Under the pieces are notes generated by a model. The model was not told the DNA's origin. It was given only the letters and a program-made list of their open reading frames with translations, and searched no databases. A stretch of 64,000 bases of DNA from Vibrio thalassae. GTDB taxonomy: Bacteria; Pseudomonadota; Gammaproteobacteria; Enterobacterales; Vibrionaceae. The stretch lies in assembly GCF_900089835.1 (NCBI RefSeq), contig NZ_OANU01000045.1:36661-100660 (forward strand). The letters run 5' to 3'. The position numbers and the translations under genes were made by a program. This document shows, piece after piece, positions 35,685 through 46,450 of this stretch (positions within the stretch are counted from its first letter, which is position 1; each line of letters starts with the position of its first letter).

Positions 35685-37026
35685 CTCAGCTTCCCCTTTG
35701 CTTCATGATCGCTTAAATGACGCCATTGCCTCTTTGAATCTAGTCCCTGTTGCGCGCGTAACGGGGCGACTCGTCAAGGTGAATGGCTTAATGCTGCAGG
35801 CTGTCGGATGTCGATTCAAGCTTGAACAACGCTGTCTAGTTGAGACCGACGAAGGCAATATGATAGAGGCACAGGTGGTGGGATTTGACCACAACATTGC
35901 CTATCTCATGCCAGTTCGACAATTGGGAGGCTTGTTCGCGGGTGCCAAAGTCATTCCGCTTGATGGCGATAGCTCGGTGAATTTAGGTAACCACTGGTTA
36001 GGACGTGTGGTTAATGGGCTTGGTGAAGCCTTGGATGATGGCGCAGTGCTAAAAGGAGGCGAGCGCGTTTCCTTAGAGCCTAAACCCATTAATCCCTTAA
36101 AGCGTCGTCCGGTTGATACACCGCTGGATGTTGGCGTTCGTGCCATAAATGGATTGCTCACCGTAGGCAAAGGGCAGCGTATTGGTTTAATGGCAGGCAG
36201 TGGTGTGGGCAAAAGTGTGTTGATGGGAATGATTACCCAAAACACCGAAGCCGATGTCATTGTTGTTGGCCTTATCGGGGAGCGTGGTCGTGAAGTGCGT
36301 GAATTTATTGAACGTAACTTGACGCCAGAAGCGCGTAAGAAAGCCGTCATTATTGCAGCGCCTGCCGACGAGTCTCCATTAATGCGCTTGCGTGCGACGC
36401 TACTTTGTCATCGAGTGGCTGAGTATTTTCGAGATAAAGGCAATGACGTATTGTTGCTGATGGATTCATTGACTCGTTATGCCATGGCACAGCGTGAAAT
36501 TGCGCTGGCATTAGGGGAGCCTCCCGCATCAAGAGGGTATCCACCATCAGTATTCAGTGTGCTGCCGCAGCTGTTAGAACGTGCGGGTAACAGTGAGCAC
36601 CCCGACGGTAGCTTGACTGCCATCTACACGGTATTGGCAGAAGGTGATGATCAACAAGACCCAGTGGTGGATTCTGCGCGGGCGATTTTAGATGGTCATG
36701 TGGTGCTTTCACGAACTCTTGCTGAACAAGGGCATTATCCTGCCATTGATATTAATGCATCGATCAGTCGTTGTATGTCTGGGTGTACCCCGGAGGTTCA
36801 AAGTACACTCGCTAATCAATTCCGTCAGCTGTATTCCAATTATTTGCAAGTGAAAGAGCTGCTTCCTTTGGGAGGCTATCAGCCAGGTCAAGACCCAGAG
36901 CTAGACCAAGCCGTTGCCATGCACCCGCAGCTCAAAACGTATTTGTTGCAAGCCGCGAATGAAGCGGTGGACTTTCAGACATCGTTAACACAGCTAGCAC
37001 AGCTGTTTCAAAACCCTAATCCTTAA
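35674..37026 (+). CDS. fliI: Flagellum-specific ATPase FliI, lateral
   Basis: FliI powers and organises export, related to F1-ATPase beta. The 450-residue protein has Walker A (GLMAGSGVGKSVLMG, about 171-185), Walker B (DVLLLMDSLTRYAMAQREIA, about 260-279), and the GEPPASRGYPPSVFSVLPQL motif specific to FliI/YscN. The start ATG at 35674 is followed by a second ATG at 35677; either gives the same protein. It overlaps fliH. Confidence 0.96.
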   Translation: MMTNSASPLLHDRLNDAIASLNLVPVARVTGRLVKVNGLMLQAVGCRFKLEQRCLVETDEGNMIEAQVVGFDHNIAYLMPVRQLGGLFAGAKVIPLDGDSSVNLGNHWLGRVVNGLGEALDDGAVLKGGERVSLEPKPINPLKRRPVDTPLDVGVRAINGLLTVGKGQRIGLMAGSGVGKSVLMGMITQNTEADVIVVGLIGERGREVREFIERNLTPEARKKAVIIAAPADESPLMRLRATLLCHRVAEYFRDKGNDVLLLMDSLTRYAMAQREIALALGEPPASRGYPPSVFSVLPQLLERAGNSEHPDGSLTAIYTVLAEGDDQQDPVVDSARAILDGHVVLSRTLAEQGHYPAIDINASISRCMSGCTPEVQSTLANQFRQLYSNYLQVKELLPLGGYQPGQDPELDQAVAMHPQLKTYLLQAANEAVDFQTSLTQLAQLFQNPNP

Positions 37027-37058
37027 CTCAGTAGGAAGCGAAACGCTCACAACTCACT

Positions 37059-37490
37059 ATGGACAGTAAGATTCGCGCAGTTGGCAAAATGACGCAAGTT
37101 GAAGAGATGCGCCGTGACAAAATTGGTGCTCACTTGGAATCGATGCGCAGCCAAAATGAATATTTGGGTAAGCAGCTTTTGGCGTTGTCTGAACTAAAAA
37201 CGTTAAATCACAGTGGCTCAAAACAAACGAACAGTATGGGGTTGATGAACCTGAATCTTGTCGATCAAATGCTGCAAAAAATACTGAATCATCAAAAATA
37301 TGAGCAGGCCGTCATGGAAGCGCAGTGCCAATCGGTACACAAGCAATTACAACAAAAAGCGGCTCGAGTACATGGTCTGGAACAGGTGTTAGATCGCTGG
37401 AGTAAAAAACAAAACTACGAAAAAGCAAAGCGCGAACAGAAACTTATTGAAGATATCATCAACTCACGCATCAAGCGGCGTGCCTTGTAA
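37059..37490 (+). CDS. fliJ: FliJ-like export chaperone, lateral
   Basis: FliJ is a small coiled-coil protein of the export ATPase complex. The 143 residues are nearly all helical and rich in Lys, Gln and Glu, with a pattern expected for an antiparallel coiled coil. It is the last gene of the lafK-fliEFGHIJ run and lies 32 bases after fliI. The family is poorly conserved, so position and shape carry most of the call. Confidence 0.82.
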   Translation: MDSKIRAVGKMTQVEEMRRDKIGAHLESMRSQNEYLGKQLLALSELKTLNHSGSKQTNSMGLMNLNLVDQMLQKILNHQKYEQAVMEAQCQSVHKQLQQKAARVHGLEQVLDRWSKKQNYEKAKREQKLIEDIINSRIKRRAL

Positions 37491-37494
37491 ATAT

Positions 37495-37510
37495 CTGGAC
37501 ATTTATCCAG
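37495..37510. promoter_or_regulatory. LexA-like operator in the rmuC promoter
   Basis: CTGGACATTTATCCAG fits CTG-N10-CAG, the core of the gammaproteobacterial LexA box CTGT-N8-ACAG, with two symmetrical changes. A possible -10 (TATAAA) starts at 37511, so LexA bound here would block the promoter. It lies 48 bases before the rmuC start. Confidence 0.55.
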
Positions 37511-37557
37511 TATAAATTACCATTAGCTGTAGAACCTAGGCTGATGGCACGTACACA

Positions 37558-39072
37558 ATGCAATGGATAATTGATAACCAAACCCTCCTACTTTCAATCA
37601 CTTCTATTTCTACTTGTCTCGGATTTTCTGCGGCTGTCATTCTGCATTTTAAGTCACGCCAGATGGAGCAGATGTTTGAGCAAAAAGCACAGTTAGAAAA
37701 GACCGCGTTAGAGCAGGAAATTGACCGTTTACGTCACGATCTTCAAGAGGCAAAACAAGAGCTTGATGAGTTGGATGATGAACGAGACAAGTCGGCATTC
37801 GAGCTTAAGCAAGCACACGGTAAAGTCATGGCTGCAATGGAAAAATTGCGCTATTTCGAGGCGGTGAAACAAGAGCGTCAGCAGTATGCGAGCGACCTTG
37901 AGTACGTGAAGCAGCAGCGAGCTCAATCGGAAGCGGAGCTACGTGAGCAGTTAGCGACCTATCAGCAACAACAGCGCTCCGATCAAGAAAAACTCGAGCT
38001 ACTACAGCAATCTGAACTGCGCTTAAAAGAGCAATTCGAACGTTTGGCTAATCAGGTATTTGAAGCAAAAACGGCGAAAGTTGATGCCCAAAATCGCCAA
38101 AGCTTAGAAGGCATTCTATCGCCATTAAAAGAACAGCTGGAAGGCTTCAAAAAGCAGGTTAACGACAGCTTTAGTCAAGAGGCAAAAGAGCGTCATACCT
38201 TAGTTCATGAATTAAAGAACCTCCAACGTCTCAACGATCAGATGACCAAAGAAGCGATGAACCTCACTCAAGCTCTAAAAGGTGACAATAAACAGCAGGG
38301 TAATTGGGGTGAAGTGGTATTGGCCCGCGTATTGGCGGAATCAGGATTGCGCGAAGGTCACGAGTATCAAACTCAAGTTAGCTTGCAAAATGAGGCGGGT
38401 AAACGATATCAGCCGGACGTGATTGTTCATCTTCCTCAAGAAAAGCAAGTCGTTATCGACTCAAAAATGGTACTGGTAGCTTATGAACGCTACTTTAATG
38501 CCGAAACCGACACTGAACGCGAGCGCGCCTTAAACGATCACTTGATAGCGTTACGTAATCATATTCGGGGGTTGTCGCAAAAAGATTATCATCAATTAAA
38601 AGGCATCCGTTCACTCGACTACGTCTTAATGTTTATTCCGGTAGAACCTGCATTCCAAGTGGCCATTCAAGCCGATCCGAGCTTGGTGAAAGAAGCGATG
38701 GAGAACAACATTATTTTGGTGAGTCCTACTACGTTGCTGGTGGCGTTACGTACTATTGATAACCTCTGGCGTAATGATCGACAGAACCAGAATGCTCAGG
38801 TGATCGCCGACAAAGCCAGTAAGCTCTACGACAAACTGCGTTTGTTCGTTGATGATATGGAAGGATTGGGCGGCGCACTGGACAAAGCCAATCAAAGTTA
38901 TCAAGGTGCAATGAATAAACTGGCCACCGGTCGCGGCAATGCGATCCGTCAAGCAGAGAGTTTTAAGCAACTGGGTGTGGAAGTGAAACGTTCGATTTCT
39001 CCGACTCTGACAGAAATTGCACAAAATGATGCCTTGGTGGAAAGACAACCAGACATGGATAAAGTAAACTGA
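37558..39072 (+). CDS. rmuC: DNA recombination protein RmuC
   Basis: RmuC limits certain DNA rearrangements and has a nuclease-like fold. The 504-residue protein has one N-terminal membrane helix (about 11-30), a long coiled coil (about 35-190) and the C-terminal RmuC domain (about 200-480). That domain includes NKQQGNWGEVVLARVLAESG, VVIDSKMVLVAYERYFNAET and YVLMFIPVEPAFQVAIQADP. It is the first gene right of the flagellar cluster and precedes ubiE, the order seen in other vibrios. A LexA-like box upstream hints at SOS control. Confidence 0.94.
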   Translation: MQWIIDNQTLLLSITSISTCLGFSAAVILHFKSRQMEQMFEQKAQLEKTALEQEIDRLRHDLQEAKQELDELDDERDKSAFELKQAHGKVMAAMEKLRYFEAVKQERQQYASDLEYVKQQRAQSEAELREQLATYQQQQRSDQEKLELLQQSELRLKEQFERLANQVFEAKTAKVDAQNRQSLEGILSPLKEQLEGFKKQVNDSFSQEAKERHTLVHELKNLQRLNDQMTKEAMNLTQALKGDNKQQGNWGEVVLARVLAESGLREGHEYQTQVSLQNEAGKRYQPDVIVHLPQEKQVVIDSKMVLVAYERYFNAETDTERERALNDHLIALRNHIRGLSQKDYHQLKGIRSLDYVLMFIPVEPAFQVAIQADPSLVKEAMENNIILVSPTTLLVALRTIDNLWRNDRQNQNAQVIADKASKLYDKLRLFVDDMEGLGGALDKANQSYQGAMNKLATGRGNAIRQAESFKQLGVEVKRSISPTLTEIAQNDALVERQPDMDKVN

Positions 39073-39117
39073 CCTTCTGCGGCGTAGGTGAGGTTGCGCC
39101 GCCTAAGAGGAACAATA

Positions 39118-39900
39118 ATGACGGATAGTAACGTGCAATCAAATCAGCTTAATCAACAAAACGAAACCACTCACTTTGGTTTCACAACAGTTGCGAAAGA
39201 AGAAAAAGTGACAAAAGTTGCTGAGGTATTTCACTCGGTAGCGGCAAAATACGACATCATGAACGATTTGATGTCTGGTGGTGTGCACCGTTTATGGAAG
39301 CGCTTTACTATTGATTGCAGTGGTGCAAGACCGGGTCAACGTATCCTCGATCTTGGCGGCGGCACTGGTGACCTAACGGCTAAGTTCTCTCGTATTGTTG
39401 GCGATAAAGGCCATGTTATTCTCGCTGACATTAACAACTCCATGTTGAATGTGGGTCGTGATAAATTGCGTGATACCGGTGTTGTCGGTAACGTGCATTA
39501 CGTTCAGGCCAATGCTGAAGAGCTGCCTTTCCCAGATAACTACTTTGACTGTATCACGATCAGTTTCTGTCTACGTAACGTGACCGATAAAGACCAAGCG
39601 CTGCGCTCTATGTATCGCGTACTTAAGCCTGGCGGTCGTCTACTTGTTCTTGAGTTTTCAAAACCTATTCTTGAGCCTCTTTCTAAAGTTTACGATGCGT
39701 ATTCTTTCCACTTGTTGCCGAAAATGGGTGAACTGGTGGCGAACGATGCAGAAAGTTATCGTTACCTTGCTGAATCTATTCGTATGCACCCAGACCAAGA
39801 TACTCTAGAGAGCATGATGAAAGACGCTGGCTTTGAGCAGACCAAATACTTCAACCTAACCGGTGGTATTGTTGCACTGCACCGTGGATACAAATTCTAA
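39118..39900 (+). CDS. ubiE: Ubiquinone/menaquinone C-methyltransferase UbiE
   Basis: UbiE adds a methyl group to the ring of ubiquinone and menaquinone precursors using S-adenosylmethionine. The ATG at 39118 follows AGAGGAAC and gives 260 residues; the frame is open ten codons earlier without a ribosome site. Motif I is [16 protein letters not shown] (about 78-93). The UbiE signatures [20 protein letters not shown] and [20 protein letters not shown] are clear. It is followed eleven bases later by ubiJ. Confidence 0.97.
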   Translation: MTDSNVQSNQLNQQNETTHFGFTTVAKEEKVTKVAEVFHSVAAKYDIMNDLMSGGVHRLWKRFTIDCSGARPGQRILDLGGGTGDLTAKFSRIVGDKGHVILADINNSMLNVGRDKLRDTGVVGNVHYVQANAEELPFPDNYFDCITISFCLRNVTDKDQALRSMYRVLKPGGRLLVLEFSKPILEPLSKVYDAYSFHLLPKMGELVANDAESYRYLAESIRMHPDQDTLESMMKDAGFEQTKYFNLTGGIVALHRGYKF

Positions 39901-39910
39901 GGATTGAGCT

Positions 39911-40552
39911 ATGCCCTTTGACCCATTAGTCACCGCGGTGGTGGAAACCACGCTCAATACTTTAATTAAAGATGATGACGCGTTGGTCAAACGCGTGGCT
40001 CGTCTTAAAGGTCAGATTATCCAAATTCATTTGCGTGAATTTAATAAGTCGCTCACTTTTGTGTTCAGCCATCAGCTGGATGTGCTGGCGAACTATGAGG
40101 GTAAACCAGACTGTTATCTGTCTTTGAACCTTTCGGTACTACCTGAACTTAAAGAGCAAGCGAATATTACTAGGCTCATCAAGCAGGATAAACTGGAACT
40201 AGAGGGAGACATCCAACTGGCTCAGAAGTTTTCAGCACTGCTAACCGATTGCAAGCCAGACCTCGAAGAGTGGTTGTCTCGAATCACCGGTGATGTGGTG
40301 GCGCATACGGCGGTTCAGGGGGCAAAAGGGCTGCTGTCGTTTTTTGCGGCTCAAGCGGCAAAGCACCAAAACCATCTTGGCCAAGTGTTAACCGAAGAAT
40401 GGAAAATAGCGCCTCCGCCACTAGCGGTAGCCGCATTTTGTGATGATGTGGATGAAGTGCGTAGTCACGCCGAAAGACTCAGTGTACGGTTGGAACGCTT
40501 AATTGAGGCTGCGTCGACGGGCGATTCTAAAGACGGTTCGGAGCACACATGA
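39911..40552 (+). CDS. ubiJ: Ubiquinone biosynthesis accessory factor UbiJ
   Basis: UbiJ is a soluble lipid-binding (SCP2 domain) protein of the ubiquinone assembly complex. The 213 residues have the SCP2-like fold in the N-terminal half (about 10-115). The family helix region includes [20 protein letters not shown] near 126-145, and a C-terminal coiled coil follows. The stop overlaps the ubiB start by four bases, the usual ubiE-ubiJ-ubiB order. Confidence 0.93.
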   Translation: MPFDPLVTAVVETTLNTLIKDDDALVKRVARLKGQIIQIHLREFNKSLTFVFSHQLDVLANYEGKPDCYLSLNLSVLPELKEQANITRLIKQDKLELEGDIQLAQKFSALLTDCKPDLEEWLSRITGDVVAHTAVQGAKGLLSFFAAQAAKHQNHLGQVLTEEWKIAPPPLAVAAFCDDVDEVRSHAERLSVRLERLIEAASTGDSKDGSEHT

Positions 40553-42183
40553 CGCCAAGTGAAATCAAACGTCTCTATCGCATTATAAAAGTTCAGCTCG
40601 AATATGGGCTTGATGAGCTAATGCCCACTCATCAGCTTACCAAAGCACCGCTATTGGCACGCAAGTCCCTATTTTGGATGAAGAATAAGCATCCAGAGAA
40701 GCCACTTGGTGAACGACTCCGGTTGGCACTGCAAGAGCTGGGGCCGGTGTGGATCAAGTTCGGGCAGATGATGTCAACGCGCCGTGACTTATTTCCACCG
40801 CATATTGCTGATCAACTGGCCTTACTGCAAGACCAAGTGTCGCCATTTGATGGACACTTAGCAAAGTCGCAAATGGAGTTGGCTCTCGGTGGCCCGGTTG
40901 AGCAATGGTTTGATGATTTTGATATTGAACCTTTAGCGTCAGCTTCGATTGCTCAGGTGCATACCGCAAAGCTCAAAGAAACAGGGCAAGAAGTGGTCTT
41001 GAAGGTGATTCGTCCAGACATTCGTCCTGTTATCGACGCTGATCTTAAGTTGATGTATCGCCTAGCTAGGATAGTGTCGAAAGCGTTGCCTGATGCACGC
41101 CGCTTGAAACCTGTCGAAGTGGTTCGCGAATATGAAAAGACGCTATTGGACGAGCTGGATTTAAGACGCGAAGCGGCAAATGCTATTCAGTTGCGTCGTA
41201 ACTTCGAGGGCAGTGAAGAGCTGTACGTTCCTGAGGTGATGCCGGACTTTAGTAGTGAAAGCTTAATGGTCTCTGAGCGAATCTACGGTATTCAAGTCTC
41301 TGATATTCCAGCGCTTGAAGCGAATGGCACTAATATGAAACTGTTGGCGGAACGTGGGGTAAGTGTCTTCTTTACCCAAGTATTTCGTGATAGCTTTTTC
41401 CATGCTGATATGCATCCTGGCAACGTATTTGTTAGCTATGAACACCCAGATAACCCACTTTGGATTGGATTAGATTGTGGCATTGTAGGGGCGCTAAGTA
41501 GCGGTGATAAGCGTTATCTAGCGGAAAACTTCCTTGCTTTTTTTAATCGAGACTATCGCAAGGTGGCAGAGCTGCATGTCGACTCTGGTTGGGTGCCAAC
41601 TGATACCAATGTTGATGAATTCGAGTTTGCTATTCGCACGGTATGTGAGCCTATTTTTGCCAAACCGCTGTGTGAGATTTCTTTTGGCCACGTACTGCTA
41701 AACCTCTTTAATACCGCGCGTCGGTTCAATATGGAGGTACAGCCTCAACTGGTGCTCTTACAAAAAACCTTGCTCTATGTTGAAGGATTAGGCAGACAGC
41801 TCTATCCGCAGCTAGACTTATGGGAGACCGCAAAGCCATTTTTAGAAAAATGGATGGCCAATCAAGTAGGCCCGCAGGCGGTCATAAACGGAATTAAGCA
41901 ACGCGCACCGTTTTGGGCAGAAAAGTTACCCGAACTACCAGAGTTGCTGTACGATAGCCTCAAACAAAGTAAGGCTATGAACCAACGCATGGATATGCTT
42001 TATCAAGGGTATCGTGAAACAAAACGGCAACAAGGGACCGGTAAATTTTTGTTTGGCGTTGGTGCAACTTTAATCGTATGCTCTGCCATATTGCTGGAGG
42101 GGCCATACCACCAGCTATCTGGATTGTCAGGTGCTGTGGGTATCACATTTTGGTTGTTAAGTTGGCGTACTTACAGACGTTAA
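40549..42183 (+). CDS. ubiB: Ubiquinone biosynthesis protein UbiB
   Basis: UbiB is an atypical kinase-like ATPase (ABC1/ADCK family) needed for ubiquinone synthesis. The 544-residue protein carries the family KxGQ-type motif in [16 protein letters not shown] (about 67-82). The alanine-rich loop in place of the kinase glycine loop is [16 protein letters not shown] (about 129-144). The catalytic-type segment is [18 protein letters not shown] (about 282-299). Two membrane helices close the C-terminus (about 499-541). It is coupled to ubiJ. Confidence 0.96.
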   Translation: MTPSEIKRLYRIIKVQLEYGLDELMPTHQLTKAPLLARKSLFWMKNKHPEKPLGERLRLALQELGPVWIKFGQMMSTRRDLFPPHIADQLALLQDQVSPFDGHLAKSQMELALGGPVEQWFDDFDIEPLASASIAQVHTAKLKETGQEVVLKVIRPDIRPVIDADLKLMYRLARIVSKALPDARRLKPVEVVREYEKTLLDELDLRREAANAIQLRRNFEGSEELYVPEVMPDFSSESLMVSERIYGIQVSDIPALEANGTNMKLLAERGVSVFFTQVFRDSFFHADMHPGNVFVSYEHPDNPLWIGLDCGIVGALSSGDKRYLAENFLAFFNRDYRKVAELHVDSGWVPTDTNVDEFEFAIRTVCEPIFAKPLCEISFGHVLLNLFNTARRFNMEVQPQLVLLQKTLLYVEGLGRQLYPQLDLWETAKPFLEKWMANQVGPQAVINGIKQRAPFWAEKLPELPELLYDSLKQSKAMNQRMDMLYQGYRETKRQQGTGKFLFGVGATLIVCSAILLEGPYHQLSGLSGAVGITFWLLSWRTYRR

Positions 42184-42236
42184 GAGATAAACTCGTATTA
42201 ATTTTTATTTGTTAATCAAGACCCGGGGTAGAAAGA

Positions 42237-42491
42237 ATGGGTGGTATTAGTATTTGGCAACTTCTTATTATTGCCGTGATCGTTGTTTTGCTGTTTGGTA
42301 CTAAGAAATTACGTGGTATCGGCGGCGATCTTGGTGGCGCGGTGAAAGGCTTTAAGAAGGCCATGAGTGAAGATGACAACACAACGGCGAAATCAGATCC
42401 TAAAGACGCTGATTTTGAGCCAAAAAACATCGAGCAAAAGAAAACAGCAGACGCATCGACAGAAGCGAAGAAAGATAAAGAGCAGGCATAA
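42237..42491 (+). CDS. tatA: Twin-arginine translocase subunit TatA
   Basis: TatA forms the pore-like assembly of the Tat pathway for folded proteins. The 84-residue protein has one membrane helix (about 3-20), an FG hinge ([20 protein letters not shown]) with the amphipathic helix, and a charged tail. It lies 53 bases after ubiB and starts the tatABC operon. Confidence 0.96.
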   Translation: MGGISIWQLLIIAVIVVLLFGTKKLRGIGGDLGGAVKGFKKAMSEDDNTTAKSDPKDADFEPKNIEQKKTADASTEAKKDKEQA

Positions 42492-42494
42492 TTC

Positions 42495-42896
42495 GTGTTT
42501 GATATCGGTTTTTGGGAACTGGTACTCATTTCTGTAGTTGGCCTTGTCGTTCTAGGACCAGAACGTCTGCCCACTGCGATCCGAAGTGTTTCTCGTTTTA
42601 TCAGCTCTGCGAAAGCTATGGCAAATAATGTCAAAGATGAGCTTTCACACGAACTCAAGGTGCAAGAGCTTCAAGAGAACCTGAAAAAAGCTGAGAAAAT
42701 GGGCATGGAAGACCTCTCTCCTGAGCTGAAAAGTTCGGTAGAGGAACTGAAACAGGCCGCGCAAGAGGTGACTCGTCCTTATGCGAGTGAGAAACCAAAA
42801 GCGTCGACATCAGAAGCGAGTGCAGAGGCACCCGCTGCTGAAGTGACAAAACCTGTTGAGAATGAGTCTCCAGAAAAAGATCTTAATAAGGGCTGA
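42495..42896 (+). CDS. tatB: Twin-arginine translocase subunit TatB
   Basis: TatB works with TatC to receive twin-arginine signals. The 133-residue protein uses a GTG start, three bases after the tatA stop. It shows [20 protein letters not shown] followed by [11 protein letters not shown], with the proline after the glutamate typical of TatB. The C-terminal third is low complexity (Ala, Glu, Pro). Confidence 0.95.
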   Translation: MFDIGFWELVLISVVGLVVLGPERLPTAIRSVSRFISSAKAMANNVKDELSHELKVQELQENLKKAEKMGMEDLSPELKSSVEELKQAAQEVTRPYASEKPKASTSEASAEAPAAEVTKPVENESPEKDLNKG

Positions 42897-42908
42897 GCTT
42901 CAGCCCTT
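42888..42908 (+). terminator. Hairpin between tatB and tatC
   Basis: AAGGGCTGA (42888-42896) and TCAGCCCTT (42900-42908) form a nine-base perfect stem that overlaps the tatB stop. Only a broken T-run follows (GTCGTTTTC). It could weaken read-through into tatC or stabilise the tatAB message. Confidence 0.5.
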
Positions 42909-42978
42909 GTCGTTTTCATTCCGAAAGTGCCAATGGGCGTGATGCTCACTTAGCACTTTTATTTTATTCGAGGTTTTC

Positions 42979-43731
42979 ATGTCTAGCGTCGAACAGACAC
43001 AGCCTTTGATTAGCCATTTGCTTGAGCTCAGAAGTCGACTATTGCGCGCGATTATGGCTGTGCTAGTGGTTTTTCTGGCCCTGATTTATTTCTCTGGCGA
43101 TATATATGATTTCGTTTCTAAGCCTTTGGTAGAGCGACTACCCGAGGGTGCAACGATGATTGCAACGGACGTTGCTTCGCCATTTTTTACACCGCTAAAG
43201 CTCACACTCATCTCATCAGTCTTTATTGCAGTTCCTTTCATTCTTTATCAAGTATGGGCATTTGTTGCTCCAGGTTTGTATAAACATGAAAGACGCTTGG
43301 TGATGCCGTTGATGTTCTCAAGCTCACTGTTGTTTTACTGCGGTGTAGCGTTTGCTTACTTTGTGGTATTTCCTTTGGTATTTGGCTTCTTCACTGCGAT
43401 TTCCTTAGGTGGGGTAGAGTTTGCGACCGATATTTCGAGTTATCTCGATTTTGTACTTGCGCTCTTCTTAGCATTTGGTATTGCGTTTGAAGTGCCGGTT
43501 GCGATTATCTTGCTATGTTGGACAGGTGCAACGTCGGTAGAAAGTCTCAAGGAGAAACGACCTTACATTATTGTGGGGGCGTTTGTGGTTGGTATGATGT
43601 TGACACCGCCAGATATTATTTCTCAGACGTTACTTGCGATACCAATGTGTTTGTTGTTTGAGGTTGGACTGTTCTTTGCTAGGTTCTATACCCGCAGAGA
43701 CGATGAAGAGTCTGAACAAGAAGACGTGTGA
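42979..43731 (+). CDS. tatC: Twin-arginine translocase subunit TatC
   Basis: TatC is the six-helix membrane receptor of the Tat system. The 250-residue protein starts [20 protein letters not shown] and shows the conserved [35 protein letters not shown] and [16 protein letters not shown]. It lies 82 bases after tatB, with a hairpin in the gap. The tail is acidic. Confidence 0.96.
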   Translation: MSSVEQTQPLISHLLELRSRLLRAIMAVLVVFLALIYFSGDIYDFVSKPLVERLPEGATMIATDVASPFFTPLKLTLISSVFIAVPFILYQVWAFVAPGLYKHERRLVMPLMFSSSLLFYCGVAFAYFVVFPLVFGFFTAISLGGVEFATDISSYLDFVLALFLAFGIAFEVPVAIILLCWTGATSVESLKEKRPYIIVGAFVVGMMLTPPDIISQTLLAIPMCLLFEVGLFFARFYTRRDDEESEQEDV

Positions 43732-43747
43732 TCATCGAGAAAGTAAT

Positions 43748-43777
43748 AAAAAAGCGGCTACTACGGCCGCATTTTTT
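43748..43777. terminator. Bidirectional terminator between tatC and tatD
   Basis: The stem GCGGC/GCCGC (43754-43770) is flanked by A-runs on the left and a T-run on the right, so it can stop transcripts from both convergent genes. Confidence 0.85.
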
Positions 43778-43887
43778 ATTATTAAGTGTTGGGTATATAG
43801 TTCGGTCACATACTCTTTGTATTGATATGCAATTAGTACATATCAATTTTGAGCTAGTGTCATGTTTTGGCATTGATAAACAAACAC

Positions 43888-44649
43888 TTACAGCTTAAAA
43901 AGTGATTTTGCGTTGCGAGTGGTAACATCGATAACTTGCTGGGCATTCAGGTTGCGGAGAGCGGCGATACGTTGCATCACAAGTTCCGTATAAGCGGGCT
44001 CATTGCGTTTACCGCGATGCGGCACAGGGGCTAAATAAGGACAGTCAGTCTCAAGAATCACCCAACTTAAATCCAACTCGGGAATCACTTTATCCATCCC
44101 AGAGTTTTTGAATGTTGACACCCCTCCGAGCCCCAAGTGAAAGCCCAAATCATTGATAGCTTTAGCCTCTTCTAAACTTCCACCAAAACAATGGAAGACA
44201 CCTCTGAGTTGCCCATCTTGTTCATTCTTTAAAAGAGCTAGCGTTTGTTCAATCGAGTCACGAGTATGAATAACGACAGGTAAACCCAACTCCTTTGCCC
44301 AATTAAGTTGGGTGATAAAAGCTCGCTCTTGTTCAACGCGATAGGTTTTGTCCCAATAAAGGTCAATGCCTATTTCTCCGACTGCAATGAAGCGGTGTTT
44401 ATCAAACCACGAATAAATGGTTTTCAGTGTCTCATCGACGTTACTGTCAACATAACAAGGGTGCAGTCCCATCATTGAACGGCAGATATCTGGGTATTTA
44501 GCCTCAGTCGCCAGCATGGGTTCAATAGACTCTAAGTCGATGTTGGGAAGCAAAATATGCTCAATACCTGTGGCCTTGGCCCGTTGCACTACCTCATCAC
44601 GGTCGTGATCAAATTCTGTCGCGTAGATATGCGCGTGAGTATCTATCAT
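43888..44649 (-). CDS. tatD: TatD-family metal-dependent hydrolase
   Basis: TatD is a DNase/exonuclease of the amidohydrolase type and, despite its name, is not needed for Tat export. The 253-residue protein shows the metal-binding DTHAHIY motif (3-9). A conserved GEIGIDLYWDKTYRVEQERA lies near 96-115, followed by PVVIHTRDS, and then VFHCFGGSLEEA and ILETDCPYLAPVPHRGKRNE. It is convergent with tatABC. Confidence 0.93.
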   Translation of the reverse strand: MIDTHAHIYATEFDHDRDEVVQRAKATGIEHILLPNIDLESIEPMLATEAKYPDICRSMMGLHPCYVDSNVDETLKTIYSWFDKHRFIAVGEIGIDLYWDKTYRVEQERAFITQLNWAKELGLPVVIHTRDSIEQTLALLKNEQDGQLRGVFHCFGGSLEEAKAINDLGFHLGLGGVSTFKNSGMDKVIPELDLSWVILETDCPYLAPVPHRGKRNEPAYTELVMQRIAALRNLNAQQVIDVTTRNAKSLFKL

Positions 44650-44740
44650 AGTCGTGTTATCACTGTTTCACGGTTTAAGTAATGGTGTCAGTATATCGTT
44701 TCTGATTTAGCATTTTCCAATTTTACTACTAGCATGCTGA

Positions 44741-45829
<1,089 letters not shown>

Positions 45830-45860
45830 CGAATTTGAGTGAGCTCAATAGAGCAGTGTA

Positions 45861-45890
45861 AAAAGCCGGTTGTTTCAGCCGGCTTTTTTA
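45861..45890 (+). terminator. Rho-independent terminator of hemB
   Basis: AAGCCGG (45863-45869) pairs with CCGGCTT (45879-45885) and is followed by a T-run. It lies about 30 bases past the hemB stop. Confidence 0.88.
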
Positions 45891-45920
45891 GTTTCATTGA
45901 TAATAGTTAGGAGTGAATCA

Positions 45921-46349
45921 ATGTTGATAAGAGAAGGAACGCTTGAAGAAGTCGTGAGTATTGTGGAACTTATTGATGAATTTGCTCAAAAAGAGAGCGT
46001 AGCGAGTCTTCAAGCACGTTTGGAAAGTAAAAAGCACCTAACGTTAGTGGCAGAAAACGATGGTAAACTGCTTGGCTTTAAAATCGGCTATCAAGTCGAT
46101 GATGCCAATTTCTATAGTTGGTTTGGTGGCGTCTCTCCATTGGCAAGAAAGCAAGGGGTCGCTCAAATCTTGATGGAATATCAAGAACACTGGGCAAAGC
46201 AGCAGGGCTACCAACACATAACCGTTAAGTCACGTAATCAATTTCCTTCAATGCTAAGACTACTCATAAAAAATGGCTACTTTATCTACGATTGCGAGCA
46301 GAAACAGCCAATAATAGAATCAAGAATTAAGTTTATTAAGTACTTGTAA
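45921..46349 (+). CDS. GNAT-family N-acetyltransferase
   Basis: This small acetyltransferase has 142 residues from the ATG at 45921 (TTAGGAG upstream). The frame is open further back into the hemB terminator, which argues against the longer start. The acetyl-CoA-binding motif A is SPLARKQGVAQILMEYQEHW (about 71-90), though the Q/RxxGxG/A form is slightly unusual (RKQGVA). The C-terminal region has NQFPSMLRLLIKNGYFIYDC. The substrate is not readable. It lies alone between the hemB terminator and the ryhB promoter. Confidence 0.85.
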   Translation: MLIREGTLEEVVSIVELIDEFAQKESVASLQARLESKKHLTLVAENDGKLLGFKIGYQVDDANFYSWFGGVSPLARKQGVAQILMEYQEHWAKQQGYQHITVKSRNQFPSMLRLLIKNGYFIYDCEQKQPIIESRIKFIKYL

Positions 46350-46415
46350 AATCGAGCTAATTCTTTAGATAAGTACAGTTGGAGCAATTTAATGAGAAAA
46401 ATTCTCAATGAGTTG

Positions 46416-46445
46416 TTGACGACTTAAATGAGAATGATTACTATT
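46416..46445 (+). promoter_or_regulatory. Promoter and Fur box of ryhB
   Basis: TTGACG (-35, 46416-46421), a 17-base spacer and TACTAT (-10, 46439-46444) make a good sigma-70 promoter. AATGAGAATGATTACTATT (46427-46445) agrees with the Fur consensus at 11 of 19 bases and covers the spacer and -10, the expected layout for iron-repressed ryhB. Confidence 0.75.
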
Positions 46446-46450
46446 AGCTC

